A stretch of 64,000 nt of DNA, taken from positions 310,001 to 374,000 of the forward strand of contig NZ_JACJTB010000001.1 in assembly GCF_014698475.1 (NCBI RefSeq). The letters run 5' to 3'. A program made the translations under genes and the position numbers. The notes below the pieces were generated by a model. That model saw nothing but the letters and a program-made list of their open reading frames with translations, was not told where the DNA came from and searched no databases. Positions 10,965 through 19,972 of this stretch are shown one piece after another (position 1 is the first letter of the stretch; each line of letters begins with the position of its first letter). This stretch comes from Nostoc spongiaeforme FACHB-130 (GTDB lineage Bacteria; Cyanobacteriota; Cyanobacteriia; Cyanobacteriales; Nostocaceae).

Positions 10965-11030
10965 AGGCAAAAGTTAAAAGGCAAAAGTTAAAAAGATAAA
11001 ATTTCATACTTCATACTTCATACTTCATAC
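10965..11030. repeat. Short tandem repeats between ureF and ureG
   Basis: Two tandem copies of an aaaggcaaaagtta unit are followed by four tandem TTCATAC heptamers ending at 11030. These are typical STRR heptamer repeats of filamentous cyanobacteria. Read on the minus strand this is the ureF-ureG spacer. Confidence 0.8.
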
Positions 11031-11720
11031 CTAACTTCTAAACAACCTTGTATATTGAGTTTCATGCTGCATACTCGCTAAAGATAAACCCCAGCTACAA
11101 CAACTCAATTCATCATCCTCTAAAACGAGAACTTCTTGGACAGTTGCACTAATTAATGGTTGTAAATTTAGTAATAATTCTTGTCCGGCGGTTTGTCCGA
11201 GGGGAATCAGTTTAACTCCGGCGGTGATGAGATTAGTAGCCCAACTATGCAGATATGCGAGTAAAGCAGCATTCGGTTGAATTTGCCAATGAGCAACAGC
11301 AATCCCAAAAGCAACTGCATAATTGCAACGATTACCCACACTATTAATAGTCGGGAGTAACTCTGGCTGTAGTTTACCAAGTAATTGCACAAGCGATCGC
11401 CCCATCTGCCAACTAGAATTGCGTAATTCTTGCGTCTCTCTCGCCGCCGATAACCAGCGATTCCAATAACAGAGGGTTTCAATATTCCCAATCTTCGCAG
11501 ATGCAGCCGCCCGTAACATCACCGCCGCCTCTAACCGAATTGCACCGTAACGTAACTCCGAGGTTAGCCAATGTTTGAGTGTATCTTGATTGGTAACGAT
11601 GCCATGTTCTACCAAAGTTTCCAAACCCTCAGAATAACTGTAAGCGCCCACAGGTAAAGCGGGGCTGGCTAACTGCAAAATCCCCAAAAAATGACTATCA
11701 GTGAGGGTGATGGTGTCCAT
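11031..11720 (-). CDS. ureF: Urease accessory protein UreF
   Basis: A 229-residue all-helical urease maturation factor that gates UreG activity in the UreD-UreF-UreG complex. Family features are [24 protein letters not shown] near the N-terminus (about 14-37), the central [14 protein letters not shown]-type segment and the C-terminal [16 protein letters not shown] tail. Its start overlaps the end of ureE by 23 bp, suggesting translational coupling. Confidence 0.95.
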   Translation of the reverse strand: MDTITLTDSHFLGILQLASPALPVGAYSYSEGLETLVEHGIVTNQDTLKHWLTSELRYGAIRLEAAVMLRAAASAKIGNIETLCYWNRWLSAARETQELRNSSWQMGRSLVQLLGKLQPELLPTINSVGNRCNYAVAFGIAVAHWQIQPNAALLAYLHSWATNLITAGVKLIPLGQTAGQELLLNLQPLISATVQEVLVLEDDELSCCSWGLSLASMQHETQYTRLFRS

Positions 11721-12138
11721 AAGCCCCTAATTCTGGCTGAAACGGTGCAATTTCTTCTTTAATTTCCAGTCCTAACTGTACCAACATCGTTTGTAAAACA
11801 GTATCTGGTGACAAACGCAAATAACTCGGCGTAATTTCCACAGGTACATGACGATTACCCAGATGGTATGCTGCTCGCATTAACAAAAGTGGTGATTCAG
11901 CAGATACAGTCAGCACAGGTTCGGGTTTCGCAACAATTCTCATTACACCACCATCATTTTCATCTTGTAGAATATCGCCATCCCGTAACACAGTCCCCCT
12001 GGGTAAACGCAAAAACACAACCTGACCATTTTCCATTTCAAACCGATGACGGCTGCGAGTCCGTTCTTCTGCCGTCAGTGCTAAAGTTAAACTCACCACA
12101 GCATTAGCATCTGGTGGTTTACGTTGAGTCAAAATCAT
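11698..12138 (-). CDS. ureE: Urease accessory nickel chaperone UreE
   Basis: A 146-residue nickel-binding chaperone for urease assembly. I chose the ATG at 12138 ([12 protein letters not shown]) rather than an upstream in-frame start at 12243. The family begins exactly here, AAAGG lies just upstream, and the longer version would run into the divergent gene at 12221. The core [12 protein letters not shown] and [12 protein letters not shown] is typical, and the C-terminus ends in a short His-rich tail (GHHHPH) that can bind Ni. It is the first gene of ureEFG. Confidence 0.93.
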   Translation of the reverse strand: MILTQRKPPDANAVVSLTLALTAEERTRSRHRFEMENGQVVFLRLPRGTVLRDGDILQDENDGGVMRIVAKPEPVLTVSAESPLLLMRAAYHLGNRHVPVEITPSYLRLSPDTVLQTMLVQLGLEIKEEIAPFQPELGAYGHHHPH

Positions 12139-12220
12139 TTTTGCACCTTTGCGCCTTTGCGCGAAACATTCAACATTCATTAATTTGATATTATTAACGA
12201 AGTGAGCGATCGCTAAAACT

Positions 12221-12799
12221 ATGGCAAAGCGTAAAAAAAGCAATCTCCAGTGGATTAAAGAAACGCTTGATCTCCAACCCGACCACCACTGGGAATCTCC
12301 ATCAGGCTATAAAATTTTCGTTGCTAACCGGGGGGCTGTGCGCTTCAACGTTCCCCAAAATTGGGTATTTGAACCCCAAGAAAAATCCTTCAAGTTCATG
12401 GATAGAAAACCACCCAAAGATGATTGCTGTTTAGAAGTATCTTTTAATCACCTACCGCCCCACGACTGGAGTTTGTTTCCCCTGAAAGCTACCTTAAAGA
12501 AAATCGTAGAAGAAGACAGCCGCGATGTCATTGAGAAAGGCGAAGTTATCACCCTCAAACGCCAAACCGCCAGAGTTGTGTGGACAGAACTTAAATTTAT
12601 TGACACCCAAGCCGAACCAAGAGAAGCTTTTTCTCGAATTTGCATCGGTCTAGGCTCAAATATACAATGCTTAATTACCTTTGAATTTTGGGCAGACCAA
12701 GCCGAACAGTTAACACCCGTTTGGGATGAAGTGATGCGGAGTCTCACACTAGGACTATATATCCGCGACCCCAGAACAGGTTTAGCTTTTCCAGATTAG
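12221..12799 (+). CDS. Conserved cyanobacterial hypothetical protein
   Basis: A 192-residue soluble protein with no signal peptide or membrane helix. It begins with a basic MAKRKKS segment and contains a repeated W/F-rich beta pattern ([32 protein letters not shown]). I do not recognise a characterised domain. The strong codon regularity and coding character over its whole length support a real gene. It is divergent from ureE with 82 bp between the starts, so the promoter regions overlap. No functional claim is made. Confidence 0.7.
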   Translation: MAKRKKSNLQWIKETLDLQPDHHWESPSGYKIFVANRGAVRFNVPQNWVFEPQEKSFKFMDRKPPKDDCCLEVSFNHLPPHDWSLFPLKATLKKIVEEDSRDVIEKGEVITLKRQTARVVWTELKFIDTQAEPREAFSRICIGLGSNIQCLITFEFWADQAEQLTPVWDEVMRSLTLGLYIRDPRTGLAFPD

Positions 12800-12884
12800 T
12801 GCTGAGTGCTGAGTAGTAATATACGCTTTTTAATTCAGCACTTTTTTGGTTACAGAAACGTAGACTAGAGAACTGACAGCAAGA

Positions 12885-12965
12885 TTTTCTTTCCCCCACA
12901 CCCACACTCCCCACACTTCCCACACTTCCCACACTTCCCACACTCCCCACACTCCCCACACCCCA
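12885..12965. repeat. Minisatellite of CACTTCCCA/CACTCCCCA units
   Basis: About eight head-to-tail 9-bp units with C/T variation at two positions. The strand is almost free of G, so the complement is G-rich. It lies in the 480-bp gap between the hypothetical gene and nfu. Open frames through it (Gly-Val-Trp repeats on the minus strand) are a by-product. Confidence 0.85.
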
Positions 12966-13281
12966 ATTTTTGTGACTGTATATGAAAACACTATATATAT
13001 GGGTGGGGAGTAAGGTAAAGTTATGATGTATTTCACTTCGATTGACTAGTAAGTTCACGAATCCCGTCACAAGGCTGGATGTTAGCTGTTGCGTCGCTGG
13101 TGATTGTTTTGTGTCAAACAACAAAGGTAAAACTACGCCAAGCAATCTAGCGACAATTGGATCTAGGATTGATTTAACAAAGCTAAAAAACAAAGCTGTG
13201 GGTGTTGAGTTGGTAGTAGTGCCAAAAATCTACGAAAAACTCATACCTCATCACCATCACTAACTTCACAGGTCTAAAACA
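12966..13281. other. Intergenic region upstream of nfu
   Basis: No gene supported. Open frames exist on both strands (TTG-initiated, no ATG), and neither resembles a family I know. It presumably contains the nfu promoter. Confidence 0.4.
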
Positions 13282-13512
13282 ATGGAATTGACAATTGACA
13301 ACGTAGAAACCGTTTTAGATGAAATGCGCCCTTATTTGATGTCTGATGGCGGTAACGTGGAACTGGTAGAACTTGATGGCCCTGTGGTCAGATTACGGTT
13401 ACAAGGTGCTTGTGGTTCTTGTCCTAGCTCCACAATGACCCTGAGAATGGGTCTGGAACGCCGCCTCAAGGAAATGATTCCCGAAATTGCTGAAGTTGAA
13501 CAAGTAATTTAG
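13282..13512 (+). CDS. nfu: Nfu-type Fe-S cluster scaffold (NifU C-terminal domain)
   Basis: A 76-residue protein consisting only of the NifU C-terminal domain. It starts with [29 protein letters not shown] and has the cluster-binding CxxC in GACGSCPSS (about residues 50-58). Stand-alone Nfu proteins carry and deliver [4Fe-4S] clusters, and in cyanobacteria they serve photosystem I assembly. Length and motif are typical. A hairpin follows the stop codon. Confidence 0.93.
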   Translation: MELTIDNVETVLDEMRPYLMSDGGNVELVELDGPVVRLRLQGACGSCPSSTMTLRMGLERRLKEMIPEIAEVEQVI

Positions 13513-13538
13513 GGGCTGAGGGATCAGAAGTAAAAGGT

Positions 13539-13577
13539 CAAAAGTAAAAAGTCAAAAGTTAACGCTTTTTACTTTTG
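13539..13577 (+). terminator. Hairpin downstream of nfu
   Basis: Perfect 13-bp inverted repeat CAAAAGTAAAAAG (13539-13551) / CTTTTTACTTTTG (13565-13577) with a 13-nt loop, 27 bp after the nfu stop. It is built from the common aaaagtcaaaagt intergenic repeat, so it may be a repeat serving as terminator. Confidence 0.55.
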
Positions 13578-13641
13578 CCTTTAAACTTTTCACTTGATAA
13601 TTCCCTAAGTCCTAATCCCTAATCCTTAATCATTACCGATT

Positions 13642-15876
13642 ATGTCCCATCCGCTTTATGTTGCCTTTATTTGGCATCAGCATCAGCCGCTGTACAAGTC
13701 TCCTGACAGCGGCGTTTCGCTTTCATCTACCCAACAATACAAGCTACCTTGGGTACGCTTGCACGGCACTAAAGATTATTTAGATTTAATATTAATCCTG
13801 GAACAATATCCCAAGTTACACCAAACGGTGAATTTGGTACCTTCTTTGATATTGCAATTAGAAGATTACATTGCTGGTACAGCTTTTGACCCTTATTTAA
13901 CAGCCAGCTTAACTCCGGCGGAACAACTAACCAGGGAACAGCACGAATTTATTGTGCAGCATTTCTTTGATGCTAATCACCATACATTAATTGATCCGCA
14001 TCCTCGTTATGCCCAGTTGTATCAACAAAGGCAAGACAAAGGACAAGCTTGGTGTTTAGCAAATTGGGGTGTGCAGGATTACAGCGATTTGCTGGCTTGG
14101 CACAATTTAGCTTGGATAGATCCTTTGTTTTGGGATGACCCAGAAATTGCCGCTTGGTTAAAACAAGGGCGGAATTTTAGTTTAAGCGATCGCCAGCAAA
14201 TTTACGCCAAACAACGCCAAATCTTAAGCCGCATTATTCCCCAACACCGGAAAATGCAGCAAACAGGGCAATTAGAAGTCACAACCACGCCCTACACTCA
14301 CCCAATTATGCCTTTACTGGCTGATACTAACTCTGGTCGGGTAGCAGTGCCGAATATGACCTTACCAGAGCATCGTTTTCAATGGGCAGAAGACATCCCT
14401 CGCCACCTACGCAAAGCCTGGGATATGTATACAGACAGATTTGGTCAGGAACCTAGAGGTTTATGGCCTTCGGAACAATCTGTGAGTCCAGAAGTATTGC
14501 CGTATATTATTAAACAAGGTTTTAAGTGGATTTGCTCAGATGAAGCTGTCTTGGGTTGGACATTGCGACACTTCTTCCATCGAGATGGTGCAGGGAATGT
14601 CCAGCAACCAGAAGTGCTGTATCGCCCCTATCGCCTGACAACCCCAGCCGGTGATTTAGCGATTGTGTTCCGCGACCATAGATTATCTGATTTAATTGGC
14701 TTTACCTACGGTTCAATGCAGCCAAAACAAGCCGCCGCCAACTTAGTCGGACATCTGCAAGCGATCGCTAAAAAGCAGCGCGAAAACCCCAGCGAACAAC
14801 CTTGGTTAGTCACCATTGCTTTAGATGGCGAAAATTGTTGGGAATTTTATCCCCAAGACGGCAAACTCTTCCTAGAAGCTTTGTATCAAAACCTCAGCAA
14901 TGACCCCCAATTGCAACTTGTTACCGTCTCAGAATTTATCGAAAAATTCCCACCCACAGCCACTATTCCCCAAGAGCAATTACACAGTGGTTCGTGGGTA
15001 GATGGTAGCTTCACCACCTGGATTGGCGACCCGGCAAAAAATAAAGCTTGGGACTACCTCACCCAAGCCAGAGCCGTGTTAGCCAGCCATCCAGAAGCCA
15101 CCGAAGAAACCAACCCAGCCGCCTGGGAAGCTTTGTATGCTGCTGAAGGTTCAGACTGGTTTTGGTGGTTTGGCGAAGGACATTCTTCCAATCAAGATGC
15201 CATTTTTGACGAATTATTTCGAGAGCATCTGGCTGGCATTTACAAAGCCTTAAACGAACCCGTACCAGCCTATCTCTCTCAAGCTGTAGAAGTGCATGAA
15301 ATTCGCGCCAACCATCTTCCAGAAAGCTTTATTCACCCCGTCATTGACGGCCGTGGCGACGAACAAGATTGGGACAAAGCCGGCAGAATCGAAGTTGGTG
15401 GTGCAAGAGGCACAATGCACAACAGCAGCCTCATCCAACGACTTTGGTATGGGGTAGATCACCTCAACTTTTATATCAGGTTGGACTTCAAAAGTGGTGT
15501 CAAACCAGGACAAGAATTACCGCCAGAATTAAATTTGCTGTGGTTCTATCCTGATAAAACTATGCACAATAGCCCAATTCCCTTAAAAGATGTGCCGCCG
15601 CAAGCACCAGTCAATTATTTGTACCATCACCATTTGGAAATTAATTTACTCACACAATCAGTACAATTCCGCGAAGCCGCAGAAGATTATCAATGGCAAC
15701 CCCGCTTTAGCCGCGCCCAAGTAGCTTTAGATACTTGTTTAGAATTATCAGTACCTTGGGCAGATTTGCAAGTTCCCCCCGATTATCCCCTGCGCTTGAT
15801 TTTAGTTATGGCTGATAACGGGCGTTTTTCTGACTATTTACCAGAAAATGCTTTGATTCCGATTGAAGTACCGTAG
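13642..15876 (+). CDS. GH57 family glycoside hydrolase (alpha-amylase/glucanotransferase-like)
   Basis: A 744-residue protein of glycoside hydrolase family 57. Conserved GH57 regions are visible: WHQHQP at residues 11-16, GLWPSEQSVS carrying the expected Glu nucleophile (about 273-282), CSDEAVL carrying the acid/base Asp (about 296-302), and a GENCWEFY segment (about 396-403). After the catalytic and helical domains (to about 560) comes a C-terminal beta-sandwich extension of about 180 residues. No signal peptide, so it acts in the cytoplasm, probably on glycogen or other alpha-glucans. Exact specificity cannot be told from sequence. Confidence 0.88.
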   Translation: MSHPLYVAFIWHQHQPLYKSPDSGVSLSSTQQYKLPWVRLHGTKDYLDLILILEQYPKLHQTVNLVPSLILQLEDYIAGTAFDPYLTASLTPAEQLTREQHEFIVQHFFDANHHTLIDPHPRYAQLYQQRQDKGQAWCLANWGVQDYSDLLAWHNLAWIDPLFWDDPEIAAWLKQGRNFSLSDRQQIYAKQRQILSRIIPQHRKMQQTGQLEVTTTPYTHPIMPLLADTNSGRVAVPNMTLPEHRFQWAEDIPRHLRKAWDMYTDRFGQEPRGLWPSEQSVSPEVLPYIIKQGFKWICSDEAVLGWTLRHFFHRDGAGNVQQPEVLYRPYRLTTPAGDLAIVFRDHRLSDLIGFTYGSMQPKQAAANLVGHLQAIAKKQRENPSEQPWLVTIALDGENCWEFYPQDGKLFLEALYQNLSNDPQLQLVTVSEFIEKFPPTATIPQEQLHSGSWVDGSFTTWIGDPAKNKAWDYLTQARAVLASHPEATEETNPAAWEALYAAEGSDWFWWFGEGHSSNQDAIFDELFREHLAGIYKALNEPVPAYLSQAVEVHEIRANHLPESFIHPVIDGRGDEQDWDKAGRIEVGGARGTMHNSSLIQRLWYGVDHLNFYIRLDFKSGVKPGQELPPELNLLWFYPDKTMHNSPIPLKDVPPQAPVNYLYHHHLEINLLTQSVQFREAAEDYQWQPRFSRAQVALDTCLELSVPWADLQVPPDYPLRLILVMADNGRFSDYLPENALIPIEVP

Positions 15877-15995
15877 GAAAATATGAGGTATGAAGGCTGA
15901 AGTATGAAACAATTGCTTCAGTCTTTATACTTTGCTGGGTGTATCTGTTATTAAAACGTTAGAGTCCCGAGCTTGACGCTTTGAGCAAAAAATTT

Positions 15996-16382
15996 TTATG
16001 TCCACAACAGTTGTACTGGATAAGCCGCAAATGCACAATCACGACTGACGATCACCAAATTATGGCGCATTGCTTGAGCAATTAGAATACGATCAAATGG
16101 ATCACGGTGATGGAGTGGGAGTTTGAGGATTTGTATCGTGTCAGCAAAAGTGATCGGCAGGAGATTGATTCCAGCAGGCTCTAAACTAGCTTCAATTAAT
16201 TCGTAATTTGCCTGAAGTGAGAGTTTACCGAGGTTAAGCTTGATCGCAATTTCCCATAATGTGGCGATGCTGAGATAAACGCGCTCTGCATGATCAATCT
16301 CTGCTTTGAGTGAGTCAGGCAAGTTAGGATCATCTTCTGAATACCAGATAAAAGCGTGAGTGTCCAACAGTAATGCCGTCAT
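15996..16382 (-). CDS. PIN-domain toxin of a VapBC-like module
   Basis: A 128-residue PIN-domain ribonuclease. Acidic residues expected in the active site are present: Asp in LLLDTHAFIW (residue 7), Glu in ATLWEIAIK, and the Asp pair of HHRDPFDRILIAQA, followed by IVSRDCAFAAY. The ATG overlaps the end of the upstream antitoxin gene by 4 bp, the classical toxin-antitoxin arrangement. The toxin presumably cleaves RNA when freed from its partner. Confidence 0.9.
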   Translation of the reverse strand: MTALLLDTHAFIWYSEDDPNLPDSLKAEIDHAERVYLSIATLWEIAIKLNLGKLSLQANYELIEASLEPAGINLLPITFADTIQILKLPLHHRDPFDRILIAQAMRHNLVIVSRDCAFAAYPVQLLWT

Positions 16383-16594
16383 TCCATGTATTCCTTCAGA
16401 TCATCCAAAGGCTCATCGAAGTCTTCTGGTAGGGGTAAGCTAAAAGTGCCTTTGAGGAAGCCAGCTTGACGTTTTGGGGAGACAGATTTGGTTTTGACGT
16501 GGTTTGCCAGGAGAAATTGAGTGTAGTGTAAGACTTCTTGCTGGAGAGATTCAGGTAGTTGTTTGAGGTGTTCAAGGATGGTGGTTTCGAGCAT
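16379..16594 (-). CDS. DUF2281-type antitoxin partner of the PIN toxin
   Basis: A 71-residue protein beginning LETTILEHLKQLPESLQQEVLHYTQFLL, the DUF2281 signature, with a C-terminal toxin-wrapping tail (GTFSLPLPEDFDEPLDDLKEYME). Such proteins sit immediately upstream of PIN toxins in many cyanobacteria and neutralise them. It overlaps the toxin start by 4 bp. No DNA-binding domain is obvious in the short sequence. Confidence 0.85.
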   Translation of the reverse strand: MLETTILEHLKQLPESLQQEVLHYTQFLLANHVKTKSVSPKRQAGFLKGTFSLPLPEDFDEPLDDLKEYME

Positions 16595-16935
16595 CAGACC
16601 GCCTTTATAGACACCTCTAATTTTAGCAAAGGGAACCGTGACTTACTGACTAGCACAGGTCTAAAAGTTTAGGGCGTTGCTGATTAGTGGGATGATTTTT
16701 GTCTCACGCAAAGGCGCGAAGACGCAAAGAATCAATATTTTGCTTTGTACAAAAGTCTCAATTCATCCCGCATTTATGCAACGCCAAGTTTAGCTATTCT
16801 ACTGCATCCCTCAACTGTTTTTGTTGTTCCACTTGAGAGCATCAAGTGTTGGGCGATAGAAGACTTTGAAAAAGTTTTACAAACATGCAGTAATGATACT
16901 GGCAAAAAAATATTTTTAAAGTTACATTGAAAACA
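16595..16935. other. Intergenic region between the TA pair and the protein kinase
   Basis: Contains a degenerate cgcaaaggcgcgaagacgcaaagaa repeat (about 16705-16731), a common cyanobacterial intergenic sequence. No convincing gene: the only frame of note (16745-16930) starts with TTG and resembles nothing known. It must carry the divergent promoters. Confidence 0.5.
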
Positions 16936-18054
16936 ATGCAGAGTAGCTGTTTTAAAACCATGAATCGCTTTTCTGAAAACATTACCCCTTTTCCAGACGA
17001 GTACAGTTTACAAAGAAATCAACTGGCTCGATTGTGTGGTTCTACGCAGCTATTCCGCGATCGCTACATGATATTGCGAATTTTAGGTAGAGGTGGCTTT
17101 GGCATTACCTTTTTAGCCAGAAACGCCCGCTTACCAGGAAATCCTCTGTGTGTAATTAAACAACTTTGTCCAAAAACCACCAGTACCAAAAGTTGGGAAA
17201 AAGCTTGTCAGCGATTTGAACAAGAAGCCAAAACCTTAGCCCAACTTGGTAGTCATTCGCAAGTTCCTATGCTGTTAGACTACTTTGAAAAAAATGGTGA
17301 GTTTTATTTAGTGCAGGAATATGTGCGGGGTTGCACTTTAGCGCGAGAAGTCAGACGTAATGGAGTGAAAACTGAAGCCGAAGTTAAGCAGTTTTTACGA
17401 GACATTCTGCCGATATTGCAATATATCCATCAAAATCGGGTAATTCATCGAGATATTAAACCGCAAAACTTGTTGCGCTGTGAAGATGACCAAAGATTAG
17501 TGATGATTGATTTTGGCGCAGTTAAAGAAAAGTTAGTTGATATTTCTGAAGACTCTGGCTACAAAACTGCAACAACTAATTTTGTCGGGACTATGGGATT
17601 TGCACCGCCAGAACAGTTTGCGTTGCGGCCAGTTTACGCCAGTGATATCTATGCAGTGGGAGTCACTTGTCTTTATTTATTGACTGGTAAAGGGCCTTTA
17701 GACTTTGAACATGACACATCCACAGGGGAAATTAGCTGGCAAAAAGAAGTGAATATTAGTGATCACTTTGCCAAGATTTTAGGAAAAATGGTGAAGTTTT
17801 CCTTAGACGATCGCTTCAAGACTGTAGATGATGTGATTAAAGCATTAAATCTAGAGAAGAATTTACCTAATTTAAGCAACTGTTTAACCACAAAACCCCT
17901 GCGAACCTTCCAGCCTCAACCCGAACCAACACCACCCCAACAAACATATATTTCACCAACAGCTAAAACTGCGATCGCAATTCGAGAATGGAAAGCTAAA
18001 CTCAACCATAAGCAATTGCACCGTCAGTTAAATTCTTACTTAACTTCAGTCTAA
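16936..18054 (+). CDS. Serine/threonine protein kinase (Hanks type)
   Basis: A protein of about 372 residues. The Gly-rich loop ILGRGGFGITFLAR, catalytic loop VIHRDIKPQNLL, metal-binding DFGAVKE and GTMGFAPPEQ activation/P+1 segment are intact, so it should be active. The kinase domain covers roughly residues 30-300. The tail is short and Pro/Gln-rich with no membrane helix or sensor domain, so it is a soluble kinase. The start is uncertain: TTG at 16927, ATG at 16936 and ATG at 16960 (MNRFSENITPF) are all in frame with no clear ribosome-binding site. I list the first ATG. Confidence 0.9.
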   Translation: MQSSCFKTMNRFSENITPFPDEYSLQRNQLARLCGSTQLFRDRYMILRILGRGGFGITFLARNARLPGNPLCVIKQLCPKTTSTKSWEKACQRFEQEAKTLAQLGSHSQVPMLLDYFEKNGEFYLVQEYVRGCTLAREVRRNGVKTEAEVKQFLRDILPILQYIHQNRVIHRDIKPQNLLRCEDDQRLVMIDFGAVKEKLVDISEDSGYKTATTNFVGTMGFAPPEQFALRPVYASDIYAVGVTCLYLLTGKGPLDFEHDTSTGEISWQKEVNISDHFAKILGKMVKFSLDDRFKTVDDVIKALNLEKNLPNLSNCLTTKPLRTFQPQPEPTPPQQTYISPTAKTAIAIREWKAKLNHKQLHRQLNSYLTSV

Positions 18055-18074
18055 ACATTAGAGTATTCCAAGTA

Positions 18075-18105
18075 TCCCCCTTGTCCCCCTTGTCTCCCTT
18101 GTTCC
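18075..18105. repeat. CCCCCTTGT short tandem repeat
   Basis: Three to four tandem CCCCCTTGT-like nonamers between the kinase and the following fragment. Related cccttgtct sequence occurs at 22785-22855. Confidence 0.75.
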
Positions 18106-18111
18106 AAAATA

Positions 18112-18366
18112 ATGAATAAAAGCCCCTCATCTTACAAGTTTGCGTCTTTGAGTAGAGAGGAAGTAGAACCGATGCTGGGACTAACTTTAGCGGAAACAAG
18201 GGTTTATCAAGAAGCAAAAGCTGAGGGTAGAGAAGAACAGAAAGCTGAGATTTTGAAAGCGGCTGTACCTCTGTTACTAAAAACAGGAATGAGTATAAAA
18301 CAAATTGCTCAACAACTGAAGGTTGATGTAGAATCTGTCCGGGTGGCTGCACAGGAGAGTCCATAG
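18112..18366 (+). pseudogene. C-terminal remnant of a Rpn/DUF2887-type PD-(D/E)XK nuclease
   Basis: An 84-residue frame whose start (SYKFASLSREEVEPMLGLTLAETRVYQEAKAEGREEQKAEIL) and end (TGMSIKQIAQQLKVDVESVRVAAQESP) match the C-terminal tail found in cyanobacterial Rpn/transposase-like nucleases, where it follows a catalytic domain of about 200 residues. That domain is missing, and a tandem repeat sits directly upstream. I read it as a truncated remnant. Its ATG could still give a small protein with a helix-turn-helix-like tail. Confidence 0.5.
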
Positions 18367-18437
18367 CCAGCGATCGCTCCTATAATGTAGCAGAAGCATA
18401 TAATTAGCCTGCGTTCGGCTTTGCCGTTTTAGATAAG

Positions 18438-19049
18438 CTAGGCAGGCTTTGTTTTTAATTCACATTGTTTAAAAATATAATTAACTGCCGCAAATAACTT
18501 ATCTAAATCTTGAATAACATACAAATCTTTATTCCGAGTAAACACATCAGCAGACAACTTACCAAATTGCCATACTTTGCCGTTAGTCACAATTCCAAAA
18601 ATATCACTGACAAAATCATCATTAATTCTTTGGACTGCAATCATCTCAGCTAAACACTGTCCCCAACCTTCTTCAAATTTGTCTTGTTTAGCTTCCACTG
18701 CCAGAAAATATGGTTTATCAAATACAACTGTTCCTAGAGGATTTCGCTGGGTGACTGTATAATCTGGAACTCCTGATAAATCTTCGTCATAAGTCAATGT
18801 TTCATGGCTCCAAAGTGTTAATTTACTACGGTAAGGTTTCCAAACTTCTTTTAAAACTGGATAGATCAGATTTTCACAAATAGCATCTTCAGAATTATCT
18901 ATAACTCCATCTATAAATAGTAAATCTAACTCTTCTTGGAAAGCTTGGGGAACAGAAAAATCTAATTCCGACATAAAATTAGACTGGATATATTTGATTT
19001 GAAATTTTTTGATGACTGTACTAATACTTTTATAATTACTAAATGCCAT
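18438..19049 (-). CDS. Hypothetical protein with PD-(D/E)XK-like features (paralog of the gene at 59048)
   Basis: A 203-residue protein starting MAFSNYKSIS. An upstream in-frame ATG at 19082 exists, but the paralog at 59048 starts with the equivalent MDFSSYKSIS, fixing this start. The segment GVPDYTV, then 14 residues, then FLAVEAKQD, with GWGQCLAEM after it, has the D...ExK spacing of restriction-endonuclease-like folds. This is an inference and no biochemical role is known. The paralog shares ICENLIYPVLKEVWK, VFDKPYF, VEAKQD and NYIFKQC-type blocks across its full length. Confidence 0.7.
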   Translation of the reverse strand: MAFSNYKSISTVIKKFQIKYIQSNFMSELDFSVPQAFQEELDLLFIDGVIDNSEDAICENLIYPVLKEVWKPYRSKLTLWSHETLTYDEDLSGVPDYTVTQRNPLGTVVFDKPYFLAVEAKQDKFEEGWGQCLAEMIAVQRINDDFVSDIFGIVTNGKVWQFGKLSADVFTRNKDLYVIQDLDKLFAAVNYIFKQCELKTKPA

Positions 19050-19126
19050 ATTAATTGACCTTGTTAGCGTAAACATCCGCAACTAGGGAATAATTTAACA
19101 TAGATAAAGTTTAGTAAATTTGAGTC

Positions 19127-19963
19127 ATGTCTGAGTTCAAAGAAAACATCGCCTCTTTCGCCAGACAGTTTGTTCCCTCTTATCGATTCATCCGCACCCA
19201 CGAATCTACACTCGGTAACAGTCATGAACTGCAAACAGAACTAAAGCCTCACTCAATTAAGGTTTTAAACTGGAATATTGCTAAAAATAACTTTGACAAA
19301 AGTTGGTTTAGAGATTTTTACCGCATTCTCAGACAGTACCAACCTGATTTAATCTTCTGCCAAGAAGTGCGTATGGGTGTAGGTGTTGAACAAATTATTG
19401 GGTTTAACAAATTGAGTTGGGCTTATGCACCGAATTTCATTGATACCCATCACCAAACTTATTCAGGGATTTTAACAGCAGCTAATATCAGTCCTCTCAG
19501 CAAAAAAGCTATAGTTACTAAACACTATGAACCTTTAGTTAACACTCCCAAGGTTTCATTAATTACAGAATATTCTTTGTCTCACCAGCAAACAACTTTA
19601 TTAACTATTAATAGTCACTTAATTAATTTTGTTGATTTAAATAAATTTAAAACTCAACTACAAGAAATAGAGTTAGCCTTATCTACACATCGCGGGGCGA
19701 TTATTTTTGCGGGTGATTTCAATACATGGAATCGTCAACGAGCCATACTTTTAGATAAAGCTGTAACTAAATTAGGGTTAAAGTCAGTAGAATTTGCACC
19801 CCATGAAAGTAAGAAGATTAAAAGGTTCCTTTTGTCACCCCCCCTAGATTATATTTTTTATCGAGGATTAACTGAAAAATTAGCCAGTGCTAAAGTTTTA
19901 GACGAAATCAATTCATCCGATCACAAGCCATTGCTGGCAGAATTTAGTTATGTCGATATGTAA
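19127..19963 (+). CDS. Endonuclease/exonuclease/phosphatase family protein
   Basis: A 278-residue protein of the DNase I-like superfamily. Key motifs are VLNWNIAKNN (Asn), LIFCQEVRM (metal-binding Glu), NSHL, FAGDFNTWNRQR (Asp/Asn) and the C-terminal SSDHKPLLAEF (catalytic Asp-His). All catalytic residues are present. Substrate is unknown; relatives cleave DNA, phosphoinositides or sphingomyelin. It lies 9 bp upstream of a cardiolipin synthase gene on the same strand, so a lipid-related phosphodiesterase role is possible but inferred only from context. Confidence 0.85.
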   Translation: MSEFKENIASFARQFVPSYRFIRTHESTLGNSHELQTELKPHSIKVLNWNIAKNNFDKSWFRDFYRILRQYQPDLIFCQEVRMGVGVEQIIGFNKLSWAYAPNFIDTHHQTYSGILTAANISPLSKKAIVTKHYEPLVNTPKVSLITEYSLSHQQTTLLTINSHLINFVDLNKFKTQLQEIELALSTHRGAIIFAGDFNTWNRQRAILLDKAVTKLGLKSVEFAPHESKKIKRFLLSPPLDYIFYRGLTEKLASAKVLDEINSSDHKPLLAEFSYVDM

Positions 19964-19972
19964 GAAATAAAG

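Noticed and set aside
12885-12965. Possible CRISPR array
   Set aside because: Units are 9 bp head-to-tail with no spacers; a minisatellite. The 276-bp HAMP and 120-bp TPR periodicities are coding repeats.
12744-13193. A 149-residue minus-strand frame
   Set aside because: TTG start, and its middle is translated minisatellite (Gly-Val-Trp repeats).
13042-13263. A 73-residue plus-strand frame upstream of nfu
   Set aside because: TTG start, no recognisable motif, and it overlaps another open frame on the other strand.
16745-16930. A 61-residue frame before the Ser/Thr kinase
   Set aside because: TTG start and no similarity to anything known; probably the kinase leader.
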